Source: Acidimicrobiales bacterium (GTDB lineage: Bacteria > Actinomycetota > Acidimicrobiia > Acidimicrobiales > Aldehydirespiratoraceae). Taken from it: a stretch of DNA of 64,000 bases. The notes below the pieces were generated by a model, which was not told the origin of the DNA, did not search any database, and saw only the letters and a list, made by a program, of their open reading frames with translations. A program made the translations under genes and the position numbers. Numbering within the stretch: the stretch's first letter is position 1; each line of letters begins with the position of its first letter. Location of the stretch: the NCBI GenBank assembly GCA_021604885.1, contig BQJV01000001.1, forward strand, positions 5,002 through 69,001, read 5' to 3'. Of the stretch, positions 1-8,388 are shown piece after piece.

Positions 1-84
1 CTCGAACACCTCGGTGTGTTCATTCGATGCGGGGTCGAGCTTCGCTCGGCGCTCAGCAGCGATCTCTTCGTAGGTTCGGCTCAT
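1..84 (-). CDS. Antitoxin gene, 5' part (cut by window edge)
   Basis: Reverse-strand frame open from an ATG at 84 to the window edge, 28 codons, beginning MSRTYEEIAAERRAKLD. A good ribosome-binding site (AGGAGA) sits 8 bases before the ATG. It follows the toxin-like gene on the same strand by 63 bases, the order typical of HigBA/RelBE-type loci where the toxin comes first. I infer an XRE-type antitoxin from context; the DNA-binding domain itself would lie beyond the edge, so the call rests on position, not on a visible motif. Confidence 0.6.
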   Translation of the reverse strand, partial: MSRTYEEIAAERRAKLDPASNEHTEVFE

Positions 85-106
85 CTCAAGTTCTCCTGTT
101 CGACCA

Positions 107-126
107 GTATGGGGAGTTCCCCATAC
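107..126. promoter_or_regulatory. 20-bp palindrome before the antitoxin gene
   Basis: Arms GTATGGGGA and TCCCCATAC match perfectly around a 2-base centre. It lies in the 63-base gap between toxin stop and antitoxin start, about 22 bases before the antitoxin ATG. The position suits an operator for antitoxin autoregulation or a short hairpin controlling the antitoxin to toxin ratio; which of these it is cannot be told from sequence. Confidence 0.6.
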
Positions 127-147
127 CAAGTCAACGGCTCAGCTCCC

Positions 148-585
148 CTACCGGTCCCGCCGTTGTCGTTCCTTGAACTGCGCCAGCAGCTTGCGGGCCC
201 GCTCGATCTCGCGCTGCTGACGCTTGGGCTTCGGGGTCTTGCCCTTGTCGTAGCCACCGAGGAGCAGAACGATCTTGTCGCCATGGAAGTGGACAAAGAC
301 TCGCAGCAAGATCTTTTCGGGTGGCGCATCAAGATCGTCGGGCTCGTGGCCGAACATGCGGGCGATCTCGTCCGCGTCGTGCCGCACACGGAACTCGTGC
401 AAGCCCTGGCCGAGTGCCTTGAGCCACTCGGTCCTGACCAGGTCGATCCCTCGCTCCGCCAGGACGACCCGAATCGCTTCATCCAGAGCGGCGAACTTGA
501 AGTCCGACAGAGCGTTGATGAACGCCTCGAACGGAATCGACCCATCGTCGGCCTCGAACGGCTCGGGCGTCCAGGGCGTGCTCAT
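148..585 (-). CDS. RelE/HigB-like toxin
   Basis: A 145-residue protein. The C-terminal half has the pattern of phage-derived Gp49-like/HigB toxins: a beta strand VFVHFHGDKIVLLLGGYDKG followed by a basic helix with the KxxRxxxxEIERA pattern. Such toxins are mRNA-cleaving RNases that act on the ribosome. It is longer than a minimal RelE (about 90-110 residues) by an N-terminal helical region of about 60 residues. It starts with an ATGA overlap with the DUF3024 gene upstream and is followed by the antitoxin, so it is the penultimate gene of the defence operon. It stops with TAG, followed two codons later by TGA. Toxin identity is by pattern only. Confidence 0.65.
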   Translation of the reverse strand: MSTPWTPEPFEADDGSIPFEAFINALSDFKFAALDEAIRVVLAERGIDLVRTEWLKALGQGLHEFRVRHDADEIARMFGHEPDDLDAPPEKILLRVFVHFHGDKIVLLLGGYDKGKTPKPKRQQREIERARKLLAQFKERQRRDR

Positions 586-920
586 CCCCAGAAGATGCAG
601 GAGCGATCTGCGTCGATCTCGTCGAGGAGCTCCCCGACGTGCTGCGTTGGTTCTGCGTCCCAGTAGCGCTGGAACTTCGAGTTCCGGTCAGCCCAGTAGA
701 GGGTCCACTCGTTGCGTTTCTTCACCTAGCCGAGTCGGGCGATCGGTGTGCGCGACCATTCCGGCCCGATCAAGTCGTTCCACGGCGGCCGGCAGTCGAA
801 GACCGTCAGTCCTCGCGGCGTCTCGTCTACCTCGACCCGCATCTCGTCGCGGTACTCGGACGGCGTCTTCTCGTGCGCCCACTTCCGCACCCGGTTTACG
901 TCGAGCTCAGGAATCATCAT
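582..920 (-). pseudogene. DUF3024 gene interrupted by one in-frame amber codon
   Basis: Reading from the ATG pair at 920/917 gives MMIPELDVNRVRKWAHEK onward, then TAG at 726-728, then the same frame stays open to TGA at 582-584, with VKKRNEWTLYWADRN and the ending SCIFWG. WtLYwaDrn and a terminal FWG are recognisable for the small DUF3024 family (about 110 residues, function unknown). The residue expected in the RLGxVKK context is most simply Tyr (TAC to TAG), which is inference. Start overlaps the end of the TcmP gene and the stop overlaps the toxin start (ATGA), so it sits inside the operon. Either a real nonsense mutation, readthrough, or an error. Confidence 0.75.
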
Positions 921-1903
921 CCTCCCCGAGGCACCAAGGCCGAGTAGGCGGGGTGTGCTCGTAGAACCGCTCACCTCGCCTCACGGGCTCCCGCATTGCT
1001 GCGTCATCCTTGGCGCTGAACAGGGACATCACACCACGCGCGGCTTCGTCTTGCTGCTTCCTGAGCCGGCGAACCTCCTCACGCATTGCGGGGAACTCCG
1101 CAGCGGCCTTGGCGAAGAGGCTGCTCATGATCCTCGTACCAGCCTCGTGATCGGTGGCGAAGATCATGTAGTAGATCGGGGACCCGTTCTCGTTCTTGAT
1201 CTCCAGAGGGTGAGTCCAGCGGTAGCCGAGCACCGTCTCAAGCCGCCAGCGCATGAGGTTCAGGTAGTCGTCGCGCGCGTCCGACGGCTCGATACGTCCA
1301 ACGAGGCGTGCCCTGTAGATCTCTCGCCACTCCTTACAGCCGTACATTGCGTCAATGGCTGCTTCGTCCTCGGGTCTGACAGCGGCACCGTCAACGCGAA
1401 GCAGTCGGGTGAACATGGGGGGCCGCGAACAAGAGGAAGAGTTCGACCTTCGTCTTCTGGCCCGAACGGAAGTCGGCCAGCGCCTCCAGAGTTCGCCACT
1501 GCGCTTCCATTCCGTCCGGATCGACGAAGGCGAACGTCGGAGCCCACGCAACGTGCTTCAACTGATCGAGGACTCCCGGAACCTCGTGGTTGCAGTCACC
1601 GGGCACAACCAGGAAGTCCCGGTCGGGATAGTCAGCTCTGAGCGCAGCATCGAGCCCCGGGGCCTTGTTGGGCAGCTCGAAGAACCGCAGTCGGGTGAAG
1701 GGCGGGGTGTCGATCGAGAGCGCAATCCGTGCCGACCCCTCAACCTCACGGCCTGTGTGCCGTTCCTCGTTCTCGGCCACGCCCGCGAACACGTCGAGGT
1801 AGATCCGCTCGCTCAGGCTGCTCGAAGCGGTAGTGAATGCGTCGAGGTAGTCGCGGAGCAAGTCGAGCTTGCCGACGGTCCAATAGCCCCACGCACGACC
1901 CAC
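907..1903 (-). pseudogene. tcmP: three-Cys-motif partner protein TcmP, frameshifted
   Basis: Two overlapping frames make one TcmP-like protein of about 330 residues. The first (GTG 1903 to about 1420) gives YWTVGKLDLLRDYLDAF, YLDVFAG and FAFVDPDGME; the second continues with MFTRLLRVDG and the C-terminal helices to the stop at 907. The frames join at a run of six G (1417-1422; C on the coding strand); removing one base restores LFAAPMFTRLLRV. TcmP proteins are found beside three-Cys Gp37/Gp68-type proteins, as here (2 bases upstream). The family's biochemistry is unknown to me. A homopolymer indel makes sequencing error as likely as true decay; programmed slippage is a remoter option. Confidence 0.75.
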
Positions 1904-1905
1904 AA

Positions 1906-2655
1906 TCAGTTCCCGCCGATCAGCACCGGCATCTCATCGTGGAGGGCCCCGTCGAGCTCACGCCCACCTGCCTTGGGTGTCCTGCCACCCCATTGCTTGA
2001 AGAAGAAGGCAACACCTGCCTCTCCGCACTGGTCTCGGAGGTCGCGGACCCACTCCTCGTCCATCGGGCGGGCATTCGGCCCACTCTCGCCGCCAGCGAT
2101 CAGCCAATCGATCGAGGTCAGGTCGAGGTTCGGCAACGGGCCGAGCAGCGGCTCCGCGCTGACGAAGCGGACTGCCGCATCGACCGATCGAAGGTGATCG
2201 AAACGGAAGGCGTAGCGATCGGTCTCGACGCTCACGCCCATCCAGACGTTCGACGGCCAATCCAGCTCGGCGGCCACAGCAGCGAGTCGCTTGGAGCGCT
2301 TGGTCAGCACTTGGTACGTGTGCTGCGGTGTCTCGGCCATCACGGTGAACACACGCTTGATGAAGTCGAGCGGCACATCCGGGTGGAAGAGGTCACTCAT
2401 CGAGTTGACGAAGATGAGGCGTGGCGACTTCCACCGGTATGGCGCAGCCAGGGTGTCCTCGTGGACGGTCAACGCGAAGCCGGGGCCGCTCGTTCTCGGG
2501 TCGCCATCGTTCTGGTACTTCGCTTGGCCCATGGCTCGAAGCCGTTTCGCCAGGGTGAGCGCGTAGCAGTTGTCGCAGCCCGGCGAGGTCTTGTCGCACC
2601 CCGTGGTCGGGTTCCAGGTGACCTCGGTCCACTCGATGCCTGAGCGATCAGCCAT
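1906..2655 (-). CDS. Phage Gp37/Gp68-type three-Cys protein (DUF5131)
   Basis: Starting at the ATG giving [16 protein letters not shown] (AGGAG lies about 10 bases upstream; an in-frame ATG at 2682 is the alternative) the product is 249 residues. It has the family hallmark [19 protein letters not shown], a C-x6-C-x2-C cluster at about residues 19-29 that may bind a metal or an iron-sulfur centre as in radical-SAM-like proteins, then [13 protein letters not shown] and GVSVET. It lies between hsdM (60 bases upstream) and the TcmP gene, so it is part of the restriction-modification operon. The family occurs in phages and defence islands; its reaction is not established. Confidence 0.85.
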   Translation of the reverse strand: MADRSGIEWTEVTWNPTTGCDKTSPGCDNCYALTLAKRLRAMGQAKYQNDGDPRTSGPGFALTVHEDTLAAPYRWKSPRLIFVNSMSDLFHPDVPLDFIKRVFTVMAETPQHTYQVLTKRSKRLAAVAAELDWPSNVWMGVSVETDRYAFRFDHLRSVDAAVRFVSAEPLLGPLPNLDLTSIDWLIAGGESGPNARPMDEEWVRDLRDQCGEAGVAFFFKQWGGRTPKAGGRELDGALHDEMPVLIGGN

Positions 2656-2715
2656 GACCGGATGCTCCTGCGACGTCGCCATACAGATCGATCGTACGGA
2701 CGGGGTGTGACGCCC

Positions 2716-4182
2716 TCATTCGGCATCACCCGTCCCGACGACCTCATCGAGGTCCACGCCAACACCTTCGAGGCTCTCGGCCAGAGCTCGGAACTCCTCG
2801 AGTGCGGCTTCTAGGTCTTCGACGATCTCGGCAGCGATGACGCCGGGCGCCGGGAGGTTGTCGGTGTCTTCGAGGCTCTCGTCGCGGAGCCAGAAGACAT
2901 CGAGGCTGACCTTGTCGCGCTCGATCAGATCGTCATAGGTGTACTTCTTGAACCTCTCGGACTCGACGCGCTGGTGGCGGCCGCCCGACTTGAAGCAGTC
3001 GACGAAGTCGTCGAGGTCGGCCCGAGCGATCGGGTTCTGCTTCAGCGTGAAGTGCTTGTTGGTCCGCAGGTCGTAGACCCACAGGTCCCGGGTCCAGGGG
3101 TGTTCGGCGCCTTCCTTGCGCTCGAAGAACAACACGTTGGCCTTCACGCCGTGGGCGTAGAAGATCCCGGTCGGGAGCCGCAGCAGTGTGTGGACGTCGC
3201 AGTCATGGAGGAGGCGGCGGCGGACGGTCTCGCCGGCGCCAGCCTCAAACAGCACGTTGTCGGGAACGACCACTGCGGCGGTGCCGCCAACGCGGAGCAG
3301 GCCGACGATGTGTTGGACGAAGTTGAGTTGCTTGTTGCGGGTGGTGGTCCAGAAGTTCTCCCGCTCGTAGCTGTCCGACGACGACCGCCCGAACGGCGGG
3401 TTCGACAACACCATGTCGAACCGCACTCCGGGGTCGTCCCGCAGGGCGTCGTCGACGTGTACCGGCGAGTCGGACTCGGGACTCTCGATACCGTGCAACA
3501 GCATGTTCATCGCGCACAGCCGGGCCGGGAGTTCGGCGATCTCCCACCCCGTGAACGCGCCAGATCGCAGATGCTCGCGCTGGTCGGGGTCGAGCGGCGA
3601 GAACCGTCTCACGATCGACTCGTACGCGCCGAGGAAGAAGCCACCCGTTCCGCAGGCCGGATCGCAGATGCGATCCGAGGTATCGGGTTGCATCACGTCG
3701 ACGATCGCCGAGATCAGCGCCCGGGGCGTGAAGTACTGGCCTGCTCCCCTGGCACCCTCGCGGGCTGTCTTCTCGATCAGACCCTCATATGCGTCACCCT
3801 TGAGGTCGGCATCGAGGCTGAGCCACTCGTGATCGTCAATGAAGTCCTTGATGAGCAGTTCGAGCTTGGCCGGGTTCTGGACCTTGTTACGGGCCTTGCG
3901 GAAGACAACGCCGAGCATGTTGTCGCCCGCTCCAAGGCTCGTCAGGATCTCGTTGTAGTGCACCTCGAGATCCGCACCGGATCGGCTCAAAAGTGACGGC
4001 CAGTCGAACCCTTCCGGCACGACCCGCTCCTCGCCGAGCAACTCGTACTGCTCATCGGCCATCTTCAGGAAGAGCAGGTAGGTCAGCTGCTCTAGGTAGT
4101 CGCCGTAGGACAACCCGTCGTCCCGTAGGACATCGCAGAAGTCCCAGAGTTTCTGGACGAGGGCTTGCGGATCGGTGCTCAT
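2716..4182 (-). CDS. hsdM: Type I restriction-modification, methyltransferase subunit HsdM
   Basis: The start at 4182 overlaps the hsdS stop (ATGA) and gives a normal HsdM start, MSTDPQALVQKLWDFCDVL, 488 residues. Visible are the N-terminal helical bundle, GQYFTPR at 148-154, the AdoMet-binding motif DPACGTGG at 174-181 and the N6-adenine catalytic motif NPPFG at 261-265. With HsdS it forms the modification enzyme that methylates adenine in a bipartite recognition site, and with HsdR the restriction complex. All motifs are intact. Confidence 0.97.
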   Translation of the reverse strand: MSTDPQALVQKLWDFCDVLRDDGLSYGDYLEQLTYLLFLKMADEQYELLGEERVVPEGFDWPSLLSRSGADLEVHYNEILTSLGAGDNMLGVVFRKARNKVQNPAKLELLIKDFIDDHEWLSLDADLKGDAYEGLIEKTAREGARGAGQYFTPRALISAIVDVMQPDTSDRICDPACGTGGFFLGAYESIVRRFSPLDPDQREHLRSGAFTGWEIAELPARLCAMNMLLHGIESPESDSPVHVDDALRDDPGVRFDMVLSNPPFGRSSSDSYERENFWTTTRNKQLNFVQHIVGLLRVGGTAAVVVPDNVLFEAGAGETVRRRLLHDCDVHTLLRLPTGIFYAHGVKANVLFFERKEGAEHPWTRDLWVYDLRTNKHFTLKQNPIARADLDDFVDCFKSGGRHQRVESERFKKYTYDDLIERDKVSLDVFWLRDESLEDTDNLPAPGVIAAEIVEDLEAALEEFRALAESLEGVGVDLDEVVGTGDAE

Positions 4183-5459
4183 ACGACCTTCTTCGAAGCA
4201 GAGCCGGATGGTTCCGAGGATGGTCCCACCGCGTCCAGTGTGTTGCTGTCGAAATCCCACCTTCCGGAGAAGGCGGCTGCAAGGACAGCGCGCCGAAGGT
4301 GACCGGAGCGCTTCACTGCGCCGGCACATCCTTTCGCCAGGCGCACCGACTCGAGGACGACCGTCTCGGCCCGTCGAGCCACCTCGCCCTGCGTGTCAAG
4401 GTCCGGAATCGGGATCTCCATGCTCTTCACGAGACCGATGCTTAGGTTCGGCTGCACTCCGCCGGACGCGAGCTTGCGGCTGGCTTCATATCGCGCATTG
4501 AGGAACGCCAGCAGATAGTCACCGTTGACCAACGACCGATCGAAGTCGATCGCTGCGCAGGCCTGATTGCACGTGGATTCGATCTCCAAGCGAGCTGCCC
4601 TCCCTCGGGTCTGACCCTCGCCGTACATAGCAACCAACACGGTTCCACGCGGCCAGAGCTTGACGCTTGTCTCCTCCAACGCCTGGGCAGTGATTAGCTC
4701 GCTCGGAGCTGCAATCGACCGGGAGTTGACGGCACCCGAGTTGACCCAGGGGATCGTGCCACCGGTCCAGTACCGAGGCTCCGACCGCTTCGGCGTCGCG
4801 CCGCTGCCAACCCGTGCGACTTCGGCGATTTGACGAACCGGCCAATCACTTGAGAAGAGGCCCTGCAGTGCGATCGGGGCTAGCGCATCAGCCTTGGCGC
4901 GGGCAGCATCCGCGGCTGCCGCTGCACTATCGAGGCGGGACATGTGTTCCTCGATCCAGTCGACGATTCGGCGCTGTTGGTCACCAGGCGCCACCGAGAT
5001 CGGGAACGCGGCAAGCCCGCGCTTCCCCAGGTGCCGGATATTGACACCACGACCGGCTTCGCCGAATCGCCCTGTCAGAGCGGCGTAGTAGCAAAACCAG
5101 AACAGGTAGCCGCGATCGACGCCATGCGGGCGCAGCCGCAGGAGAGTGTTCTGAAAACAGCAGCCCTCCAGCTCGCCGGTCCAGATCGCAGGCTTGCCGA
5201 CTTCGTTGGGGCTACCCGAGGCCTCGTTCAGTAGGAGGTCCCCGGGAGCGAGGCAGTACTTCTCGAAGTCAGCATCATCGAAGTTCATCTCCTTGACGTC
5301 ATCGAGGCTGATCCCATCCCAGGTCACATTCGCAGAGCGGAGGTAGGGCCTCATCTGCTCGCCATGGTGGTGCTGTGGCGAACGCTGCCGACCTAGCTGA
5401 ACATCTGCAACCCCGCCGATGGTCGACCACGCCCACCCGCCCGGTAGCTCGTTGTTCAT
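4179..5459 (-). CDS. hsdS: Type I restriction-modification, specificity subunit HsdS
   Basis: 426 residues. Two target-recognition domains (about 5-160, beginning GGWAWSTIGGVADVQLG, and 205-375, beginning DWPVRQIAEVARVGSG) are separated by helical conserved regions near 160-200 and 375-405 that bind HsdM. The second domain holds the usual PKRSEPRYWTGGTIPWVNSG segment. The protein sets the DNA sequence recognised by the complex. It overlaps hsdR and hsdM by 4 bases on either side, so the three are translationally coupled. The DNA target cannot be predicted here. Confidence 0.95.
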   Translation of the reverse strand: MNNELPGGWAWSTIGGVADVQLGRQRSPQHHHGEQMRPYLRSANVTWDGISLDDVKEMNFDDADFEKYCLAPGDLLLNEASGSPNEVGKPAIWTGELEGCCFQNTLLRLRPHGVDRGYLFWFCYYAALTGRFGEAGRGVNIRHLGKRGLAAFPISVAPGDQQRRIVDWIEEHMSRLDSAAAAADAARAKADALAPIALQGLFSSDWPVRQIAEVARVGSGATPKRSEPRYWTGGTIPWVNSGAVNSRSIAAPSELITAQALEETSVKLWPRGTVLVAMYGEGQTRGRAARLEIESTCNQACAAIDFDRSLVNGDYLLAFLNARYEASRKLASGGVQPNLSIGLVKSMEIPIPDLDTQGEVARRAETVVLESVRLAKGCAGAVKRSGHLRRAVLAAAFSGRWDFDSNTLDAVGPSSEPSGSASKKVV

Positions 5460-8281
5460 GCTGCGAGCGCCTGGGTGAGTTCGTGGAGCAGCGGGTTGAG
5501 GTCGTCGCCGAAGAGTTGGCGGGCTCGGCCGAGGCCGCCGTGTTCACTGAAGGGGGCTCCGGTGAGATCTCGGGGAGCGATGGTGAGGCTGGCAGCGAGG
5601 TGGTCTTTGATCATGTGGAGGTAGGCGAGTTGGTCGTGGGTGAAGGCGCGGCCGGCGTTGTCCTGTTGAAGGAGCCAGGCGTCGAAGCGTTCGTTGACGA
5701 GGTCGGGGTAGGCGACGAGTTCGTCGGTGTTGCCGAGTGCGTAGCGGACAATGCTGACGAGGTCGGTGTTGAGGCGATGGCCTGAGCCTCGCACCTTGCT
5801 GGCGTCGAGGGCTTCGTAGGCCTGCCACAGCATGTCGGGGGTCCAGCTGCGGGGTGGGCGTTCGATGGCGTTCGCCAGTTCTCGGATGTCGGCGTAGGTG
5901 AGACCGCCCCCGTAGGGCTGGCTGTAGAGGATCTGCAGGGCGGTGATCTCGTCGCGGTGCTCGTCGATGAACTCGCGGAACGAATCGATCGTTTTGCGGG
6001 CCCGGTCGGTGGCGTCCTTGGAGAACTGGCCGGAGATGACTCGGTCCTTGGTGGCGGCGTCGATGACCTGTTCGTAGCTGCGCCGGACGTCGAGGAGCTT
6101 CTCGCGCAGCTCTGAGTTGCCGGCGAGCGGCTGGAGTGCAGTCTCGACCAGTTGCTTGCGTGCGGCGGCAACCTGGTCGCCACCGGGATCGTCGAGACCG
6201 CTGGCGGCTTGGGCTTCGGCGTAGTGGCGGTCGGGGTCGAGCGCTTGGACGAGTTGGTGGGAGAGCTGGGTGAGACTCATCCCGGCGGCGGCTTCGAGCT
6301 CGGCGCGGTCGGGGCCGCTGATGCGCTTGTCGAGGCGGGCAAGCCGGGAGGCGATGGAGGAGACGACGGCTTCGTCGGTGACGCCGAGGCCGATCTGGTT
6401 GAGAAGCTTGTCGAAGCCGACGCCGTGCTTGCGTTCGAGGGGGACGGTGTCGTGGAGCTCGGTCTCAGTGACGCCAACGGCGTCGACCAGGACGAAGTGG
6501 TCCTTGGCGGTGGCGTCAGGGGTGACGATGCGAAGGTCGTCGTCGTTGATGATGCGGACGCCGCGGCCCTTCATCTGTTCGAAGAAGTTGCGGCTCTTGA
6601 CCATGCGCATGAACACGACGCACTCGATGGGTTTGACGTCGGTGCCGGTGGCGATCATGTCGACGGTGACGGCGATGCGGGTGTCGTAGCCGGTGCGAAA
6701 CTGGGCGAGAAGCTCGTCGGGCTTGTGGCCAGACTCGGCGGCCTTGTAGGTGATCTTCACCGCGCCCATGTTCGACAGGCCGAACTCCTCGCGGACGATC
6801 TGGACGATGTCGTCGGCGTGGCTGTCGTCCTTGGCGAAGATCAGGGTCTTCGGGATGTGTTGGAGGCGGCCGTCGTCGCGCACGATCCGGTCAGGAAACA
6901 TGACCGGCATCGAGTCGCGCAGAGTGCGCACGATGGTGCGTATCTGATCGCGGGCGACAACCTTTCGGTCGAGCTCAGCAGGGTCGTAGTCGAGGTCCTC
7001 GTCGATGCGATCGAAGCGTTGCTCGCGGGTCTCGCGATCTCGGAACTCGGTGACCATCCCGGCGTCGACCTTGCCGCCGGACTCGCTGATCTCGGTGCGG
7101 ATGCGAAACACGTCGAAGTCGACGTTGACCCGGTCGGCGACGGCTTCTTCGTGGCCGTACTCCATGACGAGGTTCTGGTCGAAGAATCCGAACGTCTGCT
7201 TGCCGGGCGTGGCGGTGAGGCCGATCAGGAAGGCGTCGAAATACTCGAGGACCTGGCGCCACACCCCGTAGATCGATCGATGGCATTCGTCGACAATGAT
7301 CACGTCGTAGGACTCGATCGGAACCGCCGAGTTGTAGACCACCTCGACCGGCCGACCGGGGGTCATGTCGAAGCTGGACTTCTCTTCGAGGTCCTCGTCG
7401 AGCTCCTCGCCCCGAAGGATCGAGTAGATCCTCTGGATCGTCGAGACGTGGACCTTGGTCGCCGTCTCGTCGGCGATGTCGAGGTTCGATGAGGTGAGGC
7501 GGCGGGCGTTGTAGAGCTCGGTGAACTTGCGGCCGTCGTCGGGCGTATCGAACCCCTCGAACTCACGGATCGTCTGCCGGCCGAGGTTGCCACGGTCGAC
7601 GAGGAAGAGAATCCGCTTGGCACCAGCGTGGCGAAGCAGTCGGTAAGCGATGTTGGCGGCGGTGAAGGTCTTGCCCGAGCCGGTCGCCATCTGGATCAGC
7701 GCCTTGGCCCGGTTCTCCTTGAGCGACTTCTCGAGATTGCGGATGGCTTCTTCTTGGGCAGGCCACAGACCGACGGGATCGAGGTCCGGTAGCAGCTGAA
7801 TTCCGCCTCGAAGGGTCGCGTTGCCGCCGAAGTTGACGTGGTCTTCGTGCCAGCGGGCGAGGGTCTCGGGACGGTGGAAGGTGTACACGCGGCGTGACGT
7901 CGGGTCGGGGTCGAGGCCGCAGGTGAAGCGCGTCTCCTTGCCTGTCGACTCATAGCCAAACGGAAGTGCACCGTCGACGAGGAAGGCGGGGAGCTCGCCG
8001 GGAAAGTTGGTCTGGTATTTGTGGGTCTGCCATTCGACGCCGGTGAGGGTGGTGCCGACCTTCTTGGCTTCGATGACCCCGACGGCCTGGCGGTCGACGA
8101 AGAGCACATAGTCGGCGGGTCCGGCTGCGGTCGGCACCTCGCGGACTGCGACGCCCTGGGCGGCGGCGATGGCGGCGTGCTTGTAGTCCTGCACGATCCA
8201 CCCGCACGCGGCGAGCTGGGCATCGATGTCGATGCGAGCGCGCTGTTCGGGTGCGAGGTACTCGGAGGCTTCGTCCGCCAT
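5456..8281 (-). CDS. hsdR: Type I restriction-modification, endonuclease/translocase HsdR
   Basis: Start chosen at 8281 (MADEASEYLAPEQRARI) because GGAAGG lies just before it; the ATG at 8293 is less likely. 941 residues. The N-terminal nuclease domain shows PADYVLF with D57 and GVIEAKK with E71 and K73, the D..ExK pattern of HsdR. The helicase motor has Walker A MATGSGKT (198-205), DECH box VDECHRS, LTATP and FPDRI, and the end looks like the EcoEI-type C-terminal domain. The enzyme pumps DNA with ATP and cuts unmodified DNA away from the site. First gene of the defence operon. Confidence 0.96.
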   Translation of the reverse strand: MADEASEYLAPEQRARIDIDAQLAACGWIVQDYKHAAIAAAQGVAVREVPTAAGPADYVLFVDRQAVGVIEAKKVGTTLTGVEWQTHKYQTNFPGELPAFLVDGALPFGYESTGKETRFTCGLDPDPTSRRVYTFHRPETLARWHEDHVNFGGNATLRGGIQLLPDLDPVGLWPAQEEAIRNLEKSLKENRAKALIQMATGSGKTFTAANIAYRLLRHAGAKRILFLVDRGNLGRQTIREFEGFDTPDDGRKFTELYNARRLTSSNLDIADETATKVHVSTIQRIYSILRGEELDEDLEEKSSFDMTPGRPVEVVYNSAVPIESYDVIIVDECHRSIYGVWRQVLEYFDAFLIGLTATPGKQTFGFFDQNLVMEYGHEEAVADRVNVDFDVFRIRTEISESGGKVDAGMVTEFRDRETREQRFDRIDEDLDYDPAELDRKVVARDQIRTIVRTLRDSMPVMFPDRIVRDDGRLQHIPKTLIFAKDDSHADDIVQIVREEFGLSNMGAVKITYKAAESGHKPDELLAQFRTGYDTRIAVTVDMIATGTDVKPIECVVFMRMVKSRNFFEQMKGRGVRIINDDDLRIVTPDATAKDHFVLVDAVGVTETELHDTVPLERKHGVGFDKLLNQIGLGVTDEAVVSSIASRLARLDKRISGPDRAELEAAAGMSLTQLSHQLVQALDPDRHYAEAQAASGLDDPGGDQVAAARKQLVETALQPLAGNSELREKLLDVRRSYEQVIDAATKDRVISGQFSKDATDRARKTIDSFREFIDEHRDEITALQILYSQPYGGGLTYADIRELANAIERPPRSWTPDMLWQAYEALDASKVRGSGHRLNTDLVSIVRYALGNTDELVAYPDLVNERFDAWLLQQDNAGRAFTHDQLAYLHMIKDHLAASLTIAPRDLTGAPFSEHGGLGRARQLFGDDLNPLLHELTQALAA

Positions 8282-8388
8282 AGGTCCTTCCATTCTGCGC
8301 CAGATCAGCAGAGTCGGCCGGTTCTTGGGTCAAGGAGTGGAACGACGCGGCACGGGCGAGCTTTTCTCGCTCCGACATCGATGCAGCG

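Noticed and set aside
6152..7492. Long plus-strand ORF of 446 codons opposite hsdR
   Set aside because: Gly/Val/Asp-rich mirror of the real gene in high-GC DNA, no family motif; similar mirrors opposite the relaxase (10557-12587), the ATPase (49189-51078) and others were also left out.
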